Below are positions 18,150 to 27,244 of a stretch of DNA of 64,000 bases, piece by piece. The stretch is taken from contig NZ_JAINFK010000002.1 of NCBI RefSeq assembly GCF_019966575.1, positions 544,332 to 608,331 on the forward strand, written 5' to 3'. The DNA comes from Oricola cellulosilytica (lineage in GTDB: Bacteria; Pseudomonadota; Alphaproteobacteria; Rhizobiales; Rhizobiaceae). Under the pieces are notes generated by a model. It did not search any database, was not told the DNA's origin, and was given only the letters and a program-made list of their open reading frames with translations. Position 1 is the stretch's first letter, and every line of letters starts with the position of its first letter. The translations under genes were made by a program, and so were the position numbers.

Positions 18150-20324
18150 TCATCCTTTCGTCTGCGCCCCCTCTGCGCGCGCCGAGAGGGCTTCGAGAAC
18201 CTTTGCCTTCGGACCATCGGCAATAATCTTTCCACGATCCAGCACGACAAGGCGGTCGACCAATTCCAACAGACTGTAACGATGAGTGGAAATCAGCAAG
18301 GTCACCTCGGGTTCGAGCGCGACCCTCAGGGTGTTTATCAATTGTTTTTCCGAAGCCATGTCCATGGCTCCGGATGGCTCGTCGAGGAACACGATTTTCG
18401 GCCTGGTCAGCAGCAGCCGCGTGAGGGCGACGGCTTGCCTCTGGCCGCCCGACAGACTCGAACCTCGTTCCCCCACTGCGAGATCATAGCCGCGCGGATG
18501 CTGCGCCGCCATCTCGTCGACGCCGGTTCTACGCGCGGCAGACACGATTTCCTCGTCGGTGGCATCTTCTCTGCCGAGCAGAAGATTTTCCTTCAATGTC
18601 CCCGAAAACAGGTCAATGGACTGCCCGACGAACGAAACCGCCGATCGAACTTCCGCGGGATGGAACTGCTTCAGATCGATTCCATCGAGTAGAACGCGAC
18701 CCTCCTGAGCGGTGTAGAGGCCACAAAGCAATCGGCCTACGGTTGTCTTACCCGAGCCGATGCGACCGATGATCCCGACGCGTTCGCCGCTCTTGATCGA
18801 TATGTTGAGGTCTCTCAACACCCATGCATCGCTCCGGGGGTATTGAAAGCCCACGCCCCGAAACGCCAGATCGCCGGTCGTGACCTGGCGGTTCACGAAG
18901 CCGACGGTACTCGGGCGATCTTCAGCTTGCTGCATGATGCCGTTCAGAATGCGCAGAGACAAACTGGCCTGGCGGAAACGCGCCAGGGTAAGTGCGGTTT
19001 GCGAAAGGGAACCGACCGTCCGGCTGGAGAGCATCACGGTGGCAATTATTGCTCCGGTGGTGATATGGCCGGCCGCAAACTCGAAGGCCCCCGCTATGAC
19101 CACCAGGATCGTAACAAATTGCTGAACGAACTGGGTGGAATGTGTCGCGCCGGACGACAACTGCTTTATCTCCTCCCCCGTTTTGGAGGAGCGTTTAGTC
19201 AATTCCGACCATTTCCGCAAAAGGGGTACTTCCGCACGCAGCGACTTGACGGTTTCGATCGTGGAAATGGTTTCCACGAGAAGCGACTGGCGCTGGGCTG
19301 CTTCGTTGGCGGCGCGTGAAACCCGCTTGCCGATGCGGTACTGCGCGACGAGGCCAATCCCGACCGCGAGAAAGAAGGCCCCTAGCGGTATGACAAACAG
19401 CCACCCGGCCACCAGGTAGATAACAAACAGGAAGACGAACATGAAACATGCGTCGATAAAGGTGGCGATCGTGTTGGACGTGAAGAATTCGCGCACGAAT
19501 TCATACTGACCAATCCTGTTCGCGTATTCGCCGGTCGACGCGGGGTATGCCGACAGACTTGTGAACATCACCTTCTCGAACAGCGCGTAGGAGAGTTTCA
19601 CGTCCACCGCCCGTCCGGTGCTGTCGATGATCGAAGCGCGCGCGGCCTTGAGCAGCAGATCGAACAACACGGCAAGACCAACGCCTACGGCAAGAACGAG
19701 CAGGCTCGAGGTGGCCTTGTTCGGTAAGATCCGGTCGTAGACATTCATGATGAAGATCGGTGAGGCCAGGGCCATCAGATTGATGAAGAACGCCGCTACC
19801 GCCACGGCGACATAGGAGCGCCAGAAAGGAGCGAGTGTGGCGTACAGCCAATGCGGTCGCTCCATTTCTTCGGCCTCGCCGAGTTCGGCCCGTTCGGCGG
19901 CGTTGGAATACGCAACCGAAAAGACGAAGGCGCGATCTATGCCCAAACGACGGAGATCGTCGAAAGAGGCTTCATATCCCTCGATCGCGCCTGCCGTCGG
20001 TATTTCCAGATGACCGGGATGAGGTTCGGCCACTACCGGCAGGAAACGCCCGTCGGAAAGTTCGAAGATAGCCGGCAGTTCGAGGCGACCCGGCCTCAGC
20101 GCATCGCCGGACATCCTGACAACCGCAAGACCCGCTCGGCGCGCCACCCGCTCGACGTCTTCAAGTTGCAGGCGTTCCTCCGGTGCCGGAACGCCATCGA
20201 ACAGGACCGTCAGCGAGCTGGGACGATTGAAATAACCGGCTATCGCCTGGACAGCGTCGCGAAACTCTACCGTTTGGACCGGTGACTCGTGGAGTTCACC
20301 TGCCTCCACATATGATCGCTTCAA
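18150..20324 (-). CDS. Type I secretion ABC transporter, permease/ATPase (LapB-like)
   Basis: 724 residues. The N-terminal 130 residues look like an inactive C39 peptidase-like domain (no catalytic Cys seen), as in LapB and HlyB-type exporters of RTX proteins. Membrane segments cover about 170-450 (VAVAAFFINLMALASPIF and the pairs that follow). The ATPase has Walker A GRIGSGKTTVGRLL, signature LSGGQRQAVALTR, Walker B KIVFLDEPSGAMD and the switch His in STHRYSLL. It is the energy source for export of the RTX adhesin encoded at 11-15 kb (inferred from position). TolC precedes it by 22 bases, HlyD follows. Confidence 0.94.
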   Translation of the reverse strand: MKRSYVEAGELHESPVQTVEFRDAVQAIAGYFNRPSSLTVLFDGVPAPEERLQLEDVERVARRAGLAVVRMSGDALRPGRLELPAIFELSDGRFLPVVAEPHPGHLEIPTAGAIEGYEASFDDLRRLGIDRAFVFSVAYSNAAERAELGEAEEMERPHWLYATLAPFWRSYVAVAVAAFFINLMALASPIFIMNVYDRILPNKATSSLLVLAVGVGLAVLFDLLLKAARASIIDSTGRAVDVKLSYALFEKVMFTSLSAYPASTGEYANRIGQYEFVREFFTSNTIATFIDACFMFVFLFVIYLVAGWLFVIPLGAFFLAVGIGLVAQYRIGKRVSRAANEAAQRQSLLVETISTIETVKSLRAEVPLLRKWSELTKRSSKTGEEIKQLSSGATHSTQFVQQFVTILVVIAGAFEFAAGHITTGAIIATVMLSSRTVGSLSQTALTLARFRQASLSLRILNGIMQQAEDRPSTVGFVNRQVTTGDLAFRGVGFQYPRSDAWVLRDLNISIKSGERVGIIGRIGSGKTTVGRLLCGLYTAQEGRVLLDGIDLKQFHPAEVRSAVSFVGQSIDLFSGTLKENLLLGREDATDEEIVSAARRTGVDEMAAQHPRGYDLAVGERGSSLSGGQRQAVALTRLLLTRPKIVFLDEPSGAMDMASEKQLINTLRVALEPEVTLLISTHRYSLLELVDRLVVLDRGKIIADGPKAKVLEALSARAEGAQTKG

Positions 20325-20346
20325 TGACCGTCACCATACCGGCAGT

Positions 20347-21798
20347 TCACTTTCTCCGCACAGGGCTCAGCAGATCCATCGGAAGTTCGTTGACCTGTCG
20401 CGAGGGTACGCGCGCATAGGTTTCCGTCGGAGGCGTTTCCGGAACCTGGAATTCGGTTCTGGCGTATGCCTCCGCCTGCTGGGGCGGTTGTACGTTCATA
20501 TGACTCAGCAACCGACCGGTCGCGGCCATAAGGCGATACTCGGCAAAAAGTGATGCATATCTGGCCGTCACCTCCAGAACGCCGACATTAAACCGGGTAT
20601 TCTGGGCGTCGAGAACGTCGAGCAATGACCGCTGGCCGATGGTGAATTGCTGGCGATAGGAGTTTACGAGCCCGGCGTTTTGTGCAGCTTGCTGCCTGAG
20701 GGTGCCCGCGAGACTGCTTTGCCGCTGACGCTCGTCCCAGGCCAGACGTACGCTTTCCTCGATATCGCGATGGACTTCATGCAGCACCAGTCGCTGCTCG
20801 CTGGCCCGCCGGATCTGCTCCTGTTCATTGGCCTTGTCTATACCCCCTCGATAGAGGTTCCATTTTGCGACAATGCGGGCCTGCAGGTCGGTGGTCGAAC
20901 CGTCCGCACCATCGATATCGTGTCCGGCGCGGGCGCGTCCCTCAAGAAATATTTCCGGGGCAAATTTGGACCTTGCCGCATCGACGAGAGCGTCTGCCGC
21001 GTCGATATCGGCGTTGGCCAGGTGGATGCGCGGGTTGTTCGTGCGAGCTTGGCCGATTGCGTCATCAAGCGACCTGGGAAGCGCATAGGCAACGGACGGA
21101 GGAACCGCCACGTTTTCCAACGGCTTACCCACCAGCCTTAGGAAACGAATTTGAGCGGCGGCCAGATCCTGCTCGCTCTGCTTTAGGCGCGCCTCCGCGG
21201 CAAGCACCCGCTCGCGAACCTGCTGTCGGTCTGCTTCCGTCAATGTACCGCCGGCAATGCCGGACGATATGTTGCCCTGAATGGAGCGATGGAAATTAAG
21301 GTTCCTGACGGCTTCGTTTACGATTCCCGCCTGCACGAGATATTCGAGATATTCGCGCACCACCTGGAGGCCGATATATTCGCTGCGCTCCAGGACTCGG
21401 AACGAGGCGCTGTCCACGCGCGACGCCTGCCGCTCCAGCTCGGCGCGGCGTCCCCCGCCGTCAAAGAGCTTCTGCGTTACCACACCCGAGACTTCACCGG
21501 GAGAGAGACTGTCGTTCTCGATTCCAAGCGCACGGCGCGACGGATTGTCGAGCCGGCGTGCACCGGCGGAAGCCTCGAGGTCGACGCTGGGAAGATAAAG
21601 TCCTCTCGCCTGTCGGAGCTCGAATTCGATGGCCTCCCGATTTTCAACCGCCTGTCCGATTTGCGGATTTGCCTCGACGGCGACCGCGATCGCCTCCTGC
21701 AACGTCATCGCTGCCGCATTGAACGAGACCAGCGCGGACGCCGCACCAAGGATAGCCGTTGCAGTTCTCAAAACACGAAAACTAATCGGAGATCGCAT
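20347..21798 (-). CDS. TolC-family outer-membrane secretion channel (LapE-like)
   Basis: 483 residues, first gene of the secretion operon. A signal peptide precedes the mature N-terminus MTLQEAIAVAVEANPQIGQ, which is the classic start of TolC repeats. Further marks are SVDLEASAGARRLDN, GEVSGVVTQKLFDGGGRRAE and the second-repeat equivalents AKWNLYRGGIDKANEQE and GQRSLLDVLDAQNTRFN. The C-terminal 60 residues after MAATGRLLSHM are a Pro/Thr-rich tail. Forms the outer-membrane exit of the type I system with the two following genes. Confidence 0.94.
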   Translation of the reverse strand: MRSPISFRVLRTATAILGAASALVSFNAAAMTLQEAIAVAVEANPQIGQAVENREAIEFELRQARGLYLPSVDLEASAGARRLDNPSRRALGIENDSLSPGEVSGVVTQKLFDGGGRRAELERQASRVDSASFRVLERSEYIGLQVVREYLEYLVQAGIVNEAVRNLNFHRSIQGNISSGIAGGTLTEADRQQVRERVLAAEARLKQSEQDLAAAQIRFLRLVGKPLENVAVPPSVAYALPRSLDDAIGQARTNNPRIHLANADIDAADALVDAARSKFAPEIFLEGRARAGHDIDGADGSTTDLQARIVAKWNLYRGGIDKANEQEQIRRASEQRLVLHEVHRDIEESVRLAWDERQRQSSLAGTLRQQAAQNAGLVNSYRQQFTIGQRSLLDVLDAQNTRFNVGVLEVTARYASLFAEYRLMAATGRLLSHMNVQPPQQAEAYARTEFQVPETPPTETYARVPSRQVNELPMDLLSPVRRK

Positions 21799-21966
21799 TA
21801 TTATCCATTCCTCAGATCAAACCGCCAGTTCGCCAATGGCTGGAATCTCACCAATTTCGATAGGATGTAGCAATTTTTGACGCCAACGCCCAACAAAAAC
21901 ATTACGTAACGACAAGCATGTTCCGTCTGTGTGGCAATGTAACAACAATAAGGCCGTTCGCTCCGC

Positions 21967-22593
21967 TCATCGAACAACCACAAGGTCGCCCAGCCTGATG
22001 TTCTCGTAGAGGTCGATCACGTCTTCGTTGAGTAGCCTTATGCACCCCGACGACACGGCGCGGCCGATCGTCCAGGGCTCATTGGTGCCGTGTATCCGAT
22101 ACAGGGTCGCACCCAGGTATATGGCGCGGGCCCCAAGTGGATTTCCTTCACCCCCCTCCATCCTTGCCGGGAGTATCCGTCCGGCGGCCGCCTCGCGTTT
22201 TCTCATCTCGGCGGGCGGCGTCCAAGCCGGCCATTCCATTTTCCGGCTGACGCGCTCGGATCCCTTCCATTCGAACCCTTCGCGTCCCACACCGATCGAA
22301 TACATCACTGCCTTGCTGCCATCGACGACGCGAAAGAGCTTTCTGCGGGATGTCTCGATGACAATCGTGCGAGGCGGGTATTTGCTCGGGAACGCGACCA
22401 CTTGTGGAGAGTTGACAGCGCGGTCACGGGGGCGAACCGAAAGCTGGAAAGTCCCGCTGCCCGGGTCGGATATCCAGCGACCCGTGCGGGGATCAAACCG
22501 CAGCGTCTCCGCTCCCGCCGCAAATACCGTCCCCAGCGTCAAGGCGCAGATCAGCCCAAACACTGCGCTCAGCCTGGCAAGAATTCCCGACAT
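21967..22593 (-). CDS. L,D-transpeptidase (YkuD domain)
   Basis: From ATG 22593 (MSGILARLSAVFGL) it has 208 residues, a signal peptide ending FAAGAET, and an AGGAGG-like ribosome site a few bases upstream; the longer frame to 22779 is rejected. The YkuD catalytic motif is complete: HGTNEPWTIGRAVSSGCIRL, with the conserved His and the Ser-x-Gly-Cys-x-Arg nucleophile. The preceding segment PPRTIVIETSRRKLFRV is the usual domain start. Such enzymes make 3-3 peptidoglycan crosslinks or attach outer-membrane proteins to peptidoglycan, both important in Hyphomicrobiales. Monocistronic, 168 bases from the tolC start. Confidence 0.92.
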   Translation of the reverse strand: MSGILARLSAVFGLICALTLGTVFAAGAETLRFDPRTGRWISDPGSGTFQLSVRPRDRAVNSPQVVAFPSKYPPRTIVIETSRRKLFRVVDGSKAVMYSIGVGREGFEWKGSERVSRKMEWPAWTPPAEMRKREAAAGRILPARMEGGEGNPLGARAIYLGATLYRIHGTNEPWTIGRAVSSGCIRLLNEDVIDLYENIRLGDLVVVR

Positions 22594-22786
22594 CCGGCCC
22601 CCTCCTTCCCTGCCAAGGGCATGGAAACTGGGTGTACAAGCAGAATTGGGAGCAAGATCGCTGAAACAGGCCGGGTTGACAACCATGTTCGAGCGAACCG
22701 GTGGCGATCGGGCGGCATTGCATCCAGGGCGCTCGAACGGTGATGTTGGCTGGGGATGTAGTCTGCGTCGAACCAGCATCTGGCCG

Positions 22787-22935
22787 TTTTCCCTGTTTCG
22801 CGGGAAAAAACAGGGAAAATCCTCAATATCATATCATTTCTGGTGAACTTGGAGGCAATCGCCTTGCAATTCCAATGCTTTAGGACGGTTTCCCTACTTC
22901 TCAAAACAGGGAAAGATTTTTCCATAACAGGGAAT
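22787..22935. repeat. ACAGGGAA repeat cluster with a perfect 12-bp inverted repeat
   Basis: TTTTCCCTGTTT (22787-22798) and its exact complement (22808-22819) flank a 9-base loop. Further copies of the ACAGGGAA core lie at 22904-22915 and 22925-22935, and an inverted TTTCCCTA half at about 22890-22897. The cluster lies directly before the recombinase fragment. The spacing does not form a CRISPR-like array. Confidence 0.7.
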
Positions 22936-23576
22936 CTAGATACGAGGACGGACATCGTCTGACGCGTTCGCATACGCGAAAGAAGAACGGTACGCGCTAC
23001 ACCTACTACGTATCCGCCGACTCCACGCGAAACACTCGATCCCGAGCCAGGCTACGCATTCGCTGCGATATTCTGGAATCGATGGTTCGAGACCGAATCC
23101 TGCCGCTGATATCGGATACGCAACGTCGCACCGAGTGGGCTGACGCTGCCGGACTTCCCCCGGACGCCTTCCACACGTTCATAAACTGGCGGGGCCCGGA
23201 AGATCGCGTCGAGCGGGACCACCTTGTCTTCTCGCTGGTCGAGAGAGCCGAGATCGGAGACGGCAGGGCAAAATTGATCCTCAATCCCGATTATCTGATG
23301 CGGCACATCCTTGGCCAGGACCGATTACCGGAGCCGAGAGCAATCAACACACATGTCATCGATCTGAGCGATCCGATCCTCGCCTATCGGTCCGACGCTC
23401 CGAAACACCGCATCATTCACAGGACTCAAACTCCGTGCAACCGCCGTGAAAACGGTAGGCGATGGTTTGCACTGCTCGCCACCGGAAAGGCAAAAGACAT
23501 GTACGAAATCGCCACAGCCCACGGAGTTTCACAATCCACCGTCAGCCGTGCCATTGCGGAAGCCTTGGAGATATAA
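22926..23576 (+). pseudogene. 3' fragment of a large serine recombinase
   Basis: The frame is open from about 22926 to the stop at 23576 but has no plausible start for a full protein and lacks the resolvase catalytic domain (no N-terminal Ser motif). What remains is the zinc-ribbon/beta segment typical of phage-type serine recombinases (GHRLTRSHTRKKNGTRYTYYV, here read without gaps as two pieces GHRLTRSHTRKKNG and TRYTYYVSA), the following LESMVRDRILPLIS helix, and the C-terminal helix-turn-helix-like ending MYEIATAHGVSQSTVSRAI. The usual zinc-binding cysteines of the ribbon are mostly absent, which also indicates decay. An integration scar; no phage genes accompany it. Confidence 0.72.
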
Positions 23577-24273
23577 GGGACGAAGTTGCAAGAATTTTTC
23601 CTCCTGTAAGAAATCTCGAGAATAGCAGATGCGCGAAGTAGGTATTCAACCGACGCTACGATGGATCTTGGCACTTCCGCCGCAAAAGATTTTTTAAATT
23701 GGTGGCCGATCAGGATGGGCAGGGACCGATTGGAAGCGATGATCGACACCACTTTTCTTGCTGTCCAGAGGCGAATCTGGTCAGATGACGAGACGAGTTT
23801 TCGATCTCGGAACTTAATGAATGGATAAATCTAGGGGCCGTGACACGTGTGTTTGGATTGTTTGCATGATTTTTTAGTGTTAAACGATTTATACGGTGGG
23901 ATATTCATTACTATATCTTCTTATATCTCTCTTGTGTTGATAATTATATTGATATACAAATTGTTATTTCTCCTTAAATGACTAATTATATTATAGTTTC
24001 TAAATTGTTATTTTTTAATAATGCGGGTCACACACGTATATAGGCCCCAATTAATTAGAGCTGTATAGAAAGGTCACAGGCGAAATGGTGTCGCAATGAA
24101 ACCGGCACACGCAACCAGCCCGTGTTGCTGATCAGGACCCGAAAACTCTAGCGTCCGCCGAGGGTGCATCCGGTAGCGCTTCAAAACCGGAAGAGGCGCA
24201 ACGATTTAGTTGCGATAGTATTTCTAGACGGATACTCCTTGGCCCTCATAGATAGAGAAACCATACTTCGCCG
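23577..24273. other. 697-base gene-free, partly AT-rich stretch
   Basis: No credible coding region is visible. The first 250 bases have ordinary composition; 23834-24048 is an AT-rich element bounded by inverted repeats (separate entry); the last 225 bases precede the glycosyltransferase gene and should hold its promoter, although I could not identify one with confidence. Confidence 0.6.
23834..24048. repeat. AT-rich 215-bp element bounded by 19-bp inverted repeats
   Basis: The left end GGGGCC-N5-ACGTGTGT (23834-23852) is matched in inverted orientation at the right end (24030-24048): 14 of 19 positions agree, the five-base spacer differs. The 177 bases between are strongly AT-rich, unlike their surroundings, and contain an imperfect tandem duplication of about 43 bases (TAATTATATT at 23941 and 23983; AAATTGTTATTT at 23958 and 24002). 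It looks like a miniature inverted-repeat element or a remnant; I see no clear target duplication and no coding capacity. Confidence 0.5.
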
Positions 24274-25377
24274 ATGAAAGTCCTGCATGTTTTCAAGACC
24301 TACCTGCCGGAGGATTTCACCGGCATTCCCCGCGTTATCCACGCGATCGCCGAGGGGTTGACGCCGCTTGGCGTGGAGAGCCATGTCTTTGCGCTGTCCG
24401 ATACGCCGGACCGCGCACCGGCCATGATAGGCAGTCATCATTTGCACGTGGCGCAACGCGACATTCACATCGCATCGACAAGCTTGTCGATATCTGCGTT
24501 CTACCGGTTTCGCGACCTCGCCCGCGATGCCGACGTTGTGCATTATCATTTTCCCTGGCCGATGGGCGACCTGCTGCATTTCTTGCACGGCCGCGGCAAA
24601 CCCACCATCATTACTTATCATTCGGATATTGTCCGGCAACGTTTGCTCCTGCCGTTCTACAGACCAATCATGCACCGTTTCCTTTCGGCTGCGGACGCGA
24701 TCGTCGCCACGTCGCCGAACTACATGGGAACGAGCCCGGTACTGGAGCGGCATCGTGACAAGGTTTCCATCATCCCCATCGGCCTTCCTGAGAGGACGCC
24801 ACCCGACAGTGAGGACCTGGAAAAGTGGCGTAGGCGGCTGGAGGATGGCTTTTTCCTGTTTGTCGGCGATCTACGCTATTACAAAGGCCTGCCTTTCCTC
24901 ATCGAAGCAGCGCGACGGACCAGCATCCCCGTGGTGGTGGCAGGACAGGGAGCTGCGCCGGATGCGCCGGACAATGTAAAATACGTCGGCGCCGTTTCAG
25001 ACGACGATCGCGAGGCGCTTCTGTCGCTGTGCCGTGCCTTCGTCTTCCCTTCCCACCTCCGGTCGGAGGCATTTGGCGTTGCTCTGCTGGAAGCCGCCCG
25101 CGCCGGAAAACCGATGATCAGTTGCGAGATCGGAACCGGAACGAGCTATGTGAATATCGATCAACTTACCGGACTGACGATTCCACCCGCCGATGCCGAA
25201 GCGCTTTCGAACGCCATGCGCAGGCTGGCCAAGGACGCGGACATGGCAACCGCGATGGGGAAGAGCGCGCGTATGCGATACGACAGCCTTTTTCAAATAC
25301 CCAGGATGCTCGATTCATATAGGGACATCTATTGCCGTGTGACAAATAGCACCGACGAATTCCCAACTTCCGCTTGA
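24274..25377 (+). CDS. GT4 glycosyltransferase
   Basis: 367 residues, GT-B fold. The N-terminal lobe starts MKVLHVFKTYLPEDFTGIP and carries DVVHYHFPWPMGD. The C-terminal lobe has FVGDLRYYKGLPFLIEAA near 190 and the donor-phosphate-binding segment FPSHLRSEAFGVALLEAAR near 260, in which the conserved E-x7-E pattern is kept. Retaining transfer from an NDP-sugar to a saccharide acceptor in the cytoplasm is the family role; donor and acceptor are unknown. It stands alone between scarred DNA and an IS66 element, so it may be a leftover of a larger surface-polysaccharide cluster. Confidence 0.87.
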   Translation: MKVLHVFKTYLPEDFTGIPRVIHAIAEGLTPLGVESHVFALSDTPDRAPAMIGSHHLHVAQRDIHIASTSLSISAFYRFRDLARDADVVHYHFPWPMGDLLHFLHGRGKPTIITYHSDIVRQRLLLPFYRPIMHRFLSAADAIVATSPNYMGTSPVLERHRDKVSIIPIGLPERTPPDSEDLEKWRRRLEDGFFLFVGDLRYYKGLPFLIEAARRTSIPVVVAGQGAAPDAPDNVKYVGAVSDDDREALLSLCRAFVFPSHLRSEAFGVALLEAARAGKPMISCEIGTGTSYVNIDQLTGLTIPPADAEALSNAMRRLAKDADMATAMGKSARMRYDSLFQIPRMLDSYRDIYCRVTNSTDEFPTSA

Positions 25378-25613
25378 AGCCGCGGGGGGCCGAGGTCATA
25401 CTCGATTGAAATAACCTCATCTGTACTGAACAACTCCTGTGTGGGCAGTCTCTACGGATGCCAAGCGCCCTGTCGCACACACCGATGAAATGACCGCACC
25501 GAAGATGCCGGCCCGGACGCTGTTTTGCTCGCTGTTGTCAATCGGTCAGTGGACCATCGGGCGGGGCGCATTGAGCCTCGGAGCATCCTGAAGCTACATC
25601 CGGTACCTCCGTA

Positions 25614-25621
25614 GTAGCGAA
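25614..25621. repeat. Left copy of the IS66 8-bp target duplication
   Basis: GTAGCGAA immediately left of the IS66 terminal repeat; the identical octamer lies at 28129-28136. Eight-base duplications are the hallmark of IS66-family insertion. Confidence 0.85.
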
Positions 25622-25672
25622 GTAAGCATCCGATGAAGACCGCCGCCTGAACGTACTCATTAGTGGGTGCGG

Positions 25673-26282
25673 TTATGTCTCTTTGCGACCTCGGCTTTGC
25701 CGAGGGTTCGGCGACGGGCCGAGTTTTTCGATCCCTTTGCGGATTTCGTCTTCTTCGATCATTTCCGGATCAAACGGACGGCCAAACCAGCGCATGAGGT
25801 CGGGATGCTGCTCGTGCTGTGGATCGGCCATGGCTTCGACGAACACGTCGAAGCCGGGAACGCTACCGACGTCGTCCGGCGGGGCGCGACCGGCACCGTC
25901 GATGTAGTTAGCGGGGGTATTCTACAGCGGTATCGGCATCGGTGATCGCCTCGATCGTGATCGTGTGCTGACAGTTGTCTCCAAAGTGGTGGGTGTAGGT
26001 CAGTTCCGTGACGCCCAGATCAATGAGCGTGCCGAGCTTCATGCTCTTCGCGGAGTAGTTTCTGTCCCACTGGCTGTCCCATTCCGGATCGGAGATGGCA
26101 TATCGTTTTCCATGGGTCCGGAACTCGAACAGGTGACAGTCCTCGGACGGCATGGCCGCCTGCATAACATCGTGCAAGGCCTTGAGCGTTGCCGTCAGCG
26201 TTACCTCGGCGCGCCGCCAGATGGCGGGCTGCCAGTCATCGAGCTGGATCTTCACACGGGCAATTCGGTCGACATGGCTCAT
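25673..26282 (-). pseudogene. pRiA4b ORF3-like passenger gene, frameshifted
   Basis: From ATG 26282, preceded by TGGAGG, the protein MSHVDRIARVKIQLDD continues as IEPAIWRR-like WQPAIWRRAEV, then MPSEDCHLFEFRTHGKRY and ELTYTHHFGDNCQHTI, all typical of the plasmid pRiA4b ORF3 family that often travels in IS66 elements. A stop follows EYPR at about 25908; shifting by one base restores the family C-terminus (NYIDGAGRAPPDDVG, then MRWFGRPFDPEMIEEDEIR) up to TAA at 25673. A single-base frameshift therefore splits the gene. Function of the family is unknown. Confidence 0.8.
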
Positions 26283-26314
26283 GCCTCCAGTCTTGCAGAT
26301 TGCGGCTTCCGGTT

Positions 26315-27244
26315 TCACGGCAGGAGATCGGCCAGCCGGTTTTGCGGCGTGTCGGCGATGCGGGCGAGCACTCGGCGAGGCAGGCTTGCGGATCGACATC
26401 GTTGAGCTTGGCGGATCCGGCCGGTGGTCGTGTTGCCCTTCGCCAGAATGGGCACCGTCGTATCGTCGCCGTGAAGCCGGTCGGCCGCCAGCACTTTCTC
26501 CTCGATCAGGGCATGCAACGGCCGCAAGGCGATTGTGCACGCCCCGACCTGGTCGGCCAGCGTTGACAGGCTGAGCTCGATGCCTTTGCGGGCATAGCGC
26601 TTGCTCTGCCGGTTCAGCGGCTGGTGCTGACCGAACTTCTCGAACAATACCATGGCAAGCAGGTTTGGCCCGGCAAAGCCGCGCGGCATGACGTAGAACG
26701 GCGCCGGGGGCTGCGTGTTCGTCTCGCACTGCCGGCACGAGAACTTCTCGCGCGCCGTCTGGATCACCTTCCACTGGCGCGGGATCACCTCCAGCGTCTC
26801 GGTGACGTCCTCGCCCAGCCTGGACAGATTCGTCGATCCACAGCAGGGGCAATTCTCCGGCGCCGCAATGACGACGCGCTCGCGCGGCAGATGTTCGGGG
26901 AAGGGTTTGCGCGAGGGGCGCTTGCGCTCGAACGACGTCACCACGGTCGATCGGGAAGCCTGCTCCGCCGCCAGTTCGTCCTCGGTGGCGTTCGCCTCCA
27001 GATCCTCCAGCTGCATCTCGAGTTGATCAAGCAGCCGTGCCTTGCGCCCGGACCGATGGCCGTAGAGCCTGCGCCTGCGCTTCTCGATCTCCAGCTTCAG
27101 CCGCGCAATCATCGCATCGGCGCTGGACTTGACCGAAGTCGCACGGGCGGCAAGCGCCTCGGCTTCGATACGCGCGGCACGCTCGGCGAAGATCATCGCA
27201 TGGGCAGCGGCAAGGTCGGAAGAGAGCAATTCAGCGGTCGACAC
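26315..27244 (-). pseudogene. tnpC: IS66 TnpC transposase with internal deletion
   Basis: Starts with GTG at 27244 (STAELLSSDLAAAHAMI). The N-terminal half is normal: leucine-zipper-like region LARLKLEIEKRRRRLYG-type, zinc finger CPCCGSTNLSRLGEDV, CRQCET, and GFAGPNLLAMVLFEKFGQHQ, then HGDDTTVPILAKG with the first catalytic Asp region. Directly after TTGRI the sequence jumps to the family C-terminus (KLNDVDPQACLAE in a shifted frame, then VLARIADTPQNRLADLLP). About 220 residues containing most of the DDE catalytic core are missing and one more base is lost, so the product of 309 residues cannot transpose. Confidence 0.85.

Noticed and set aside
22787-22935. CRISPR array or prophage border
   Set aside because: Repeats are few, unevenly spaced and in both orientations, and no Cas or phage structural genes accompany them.
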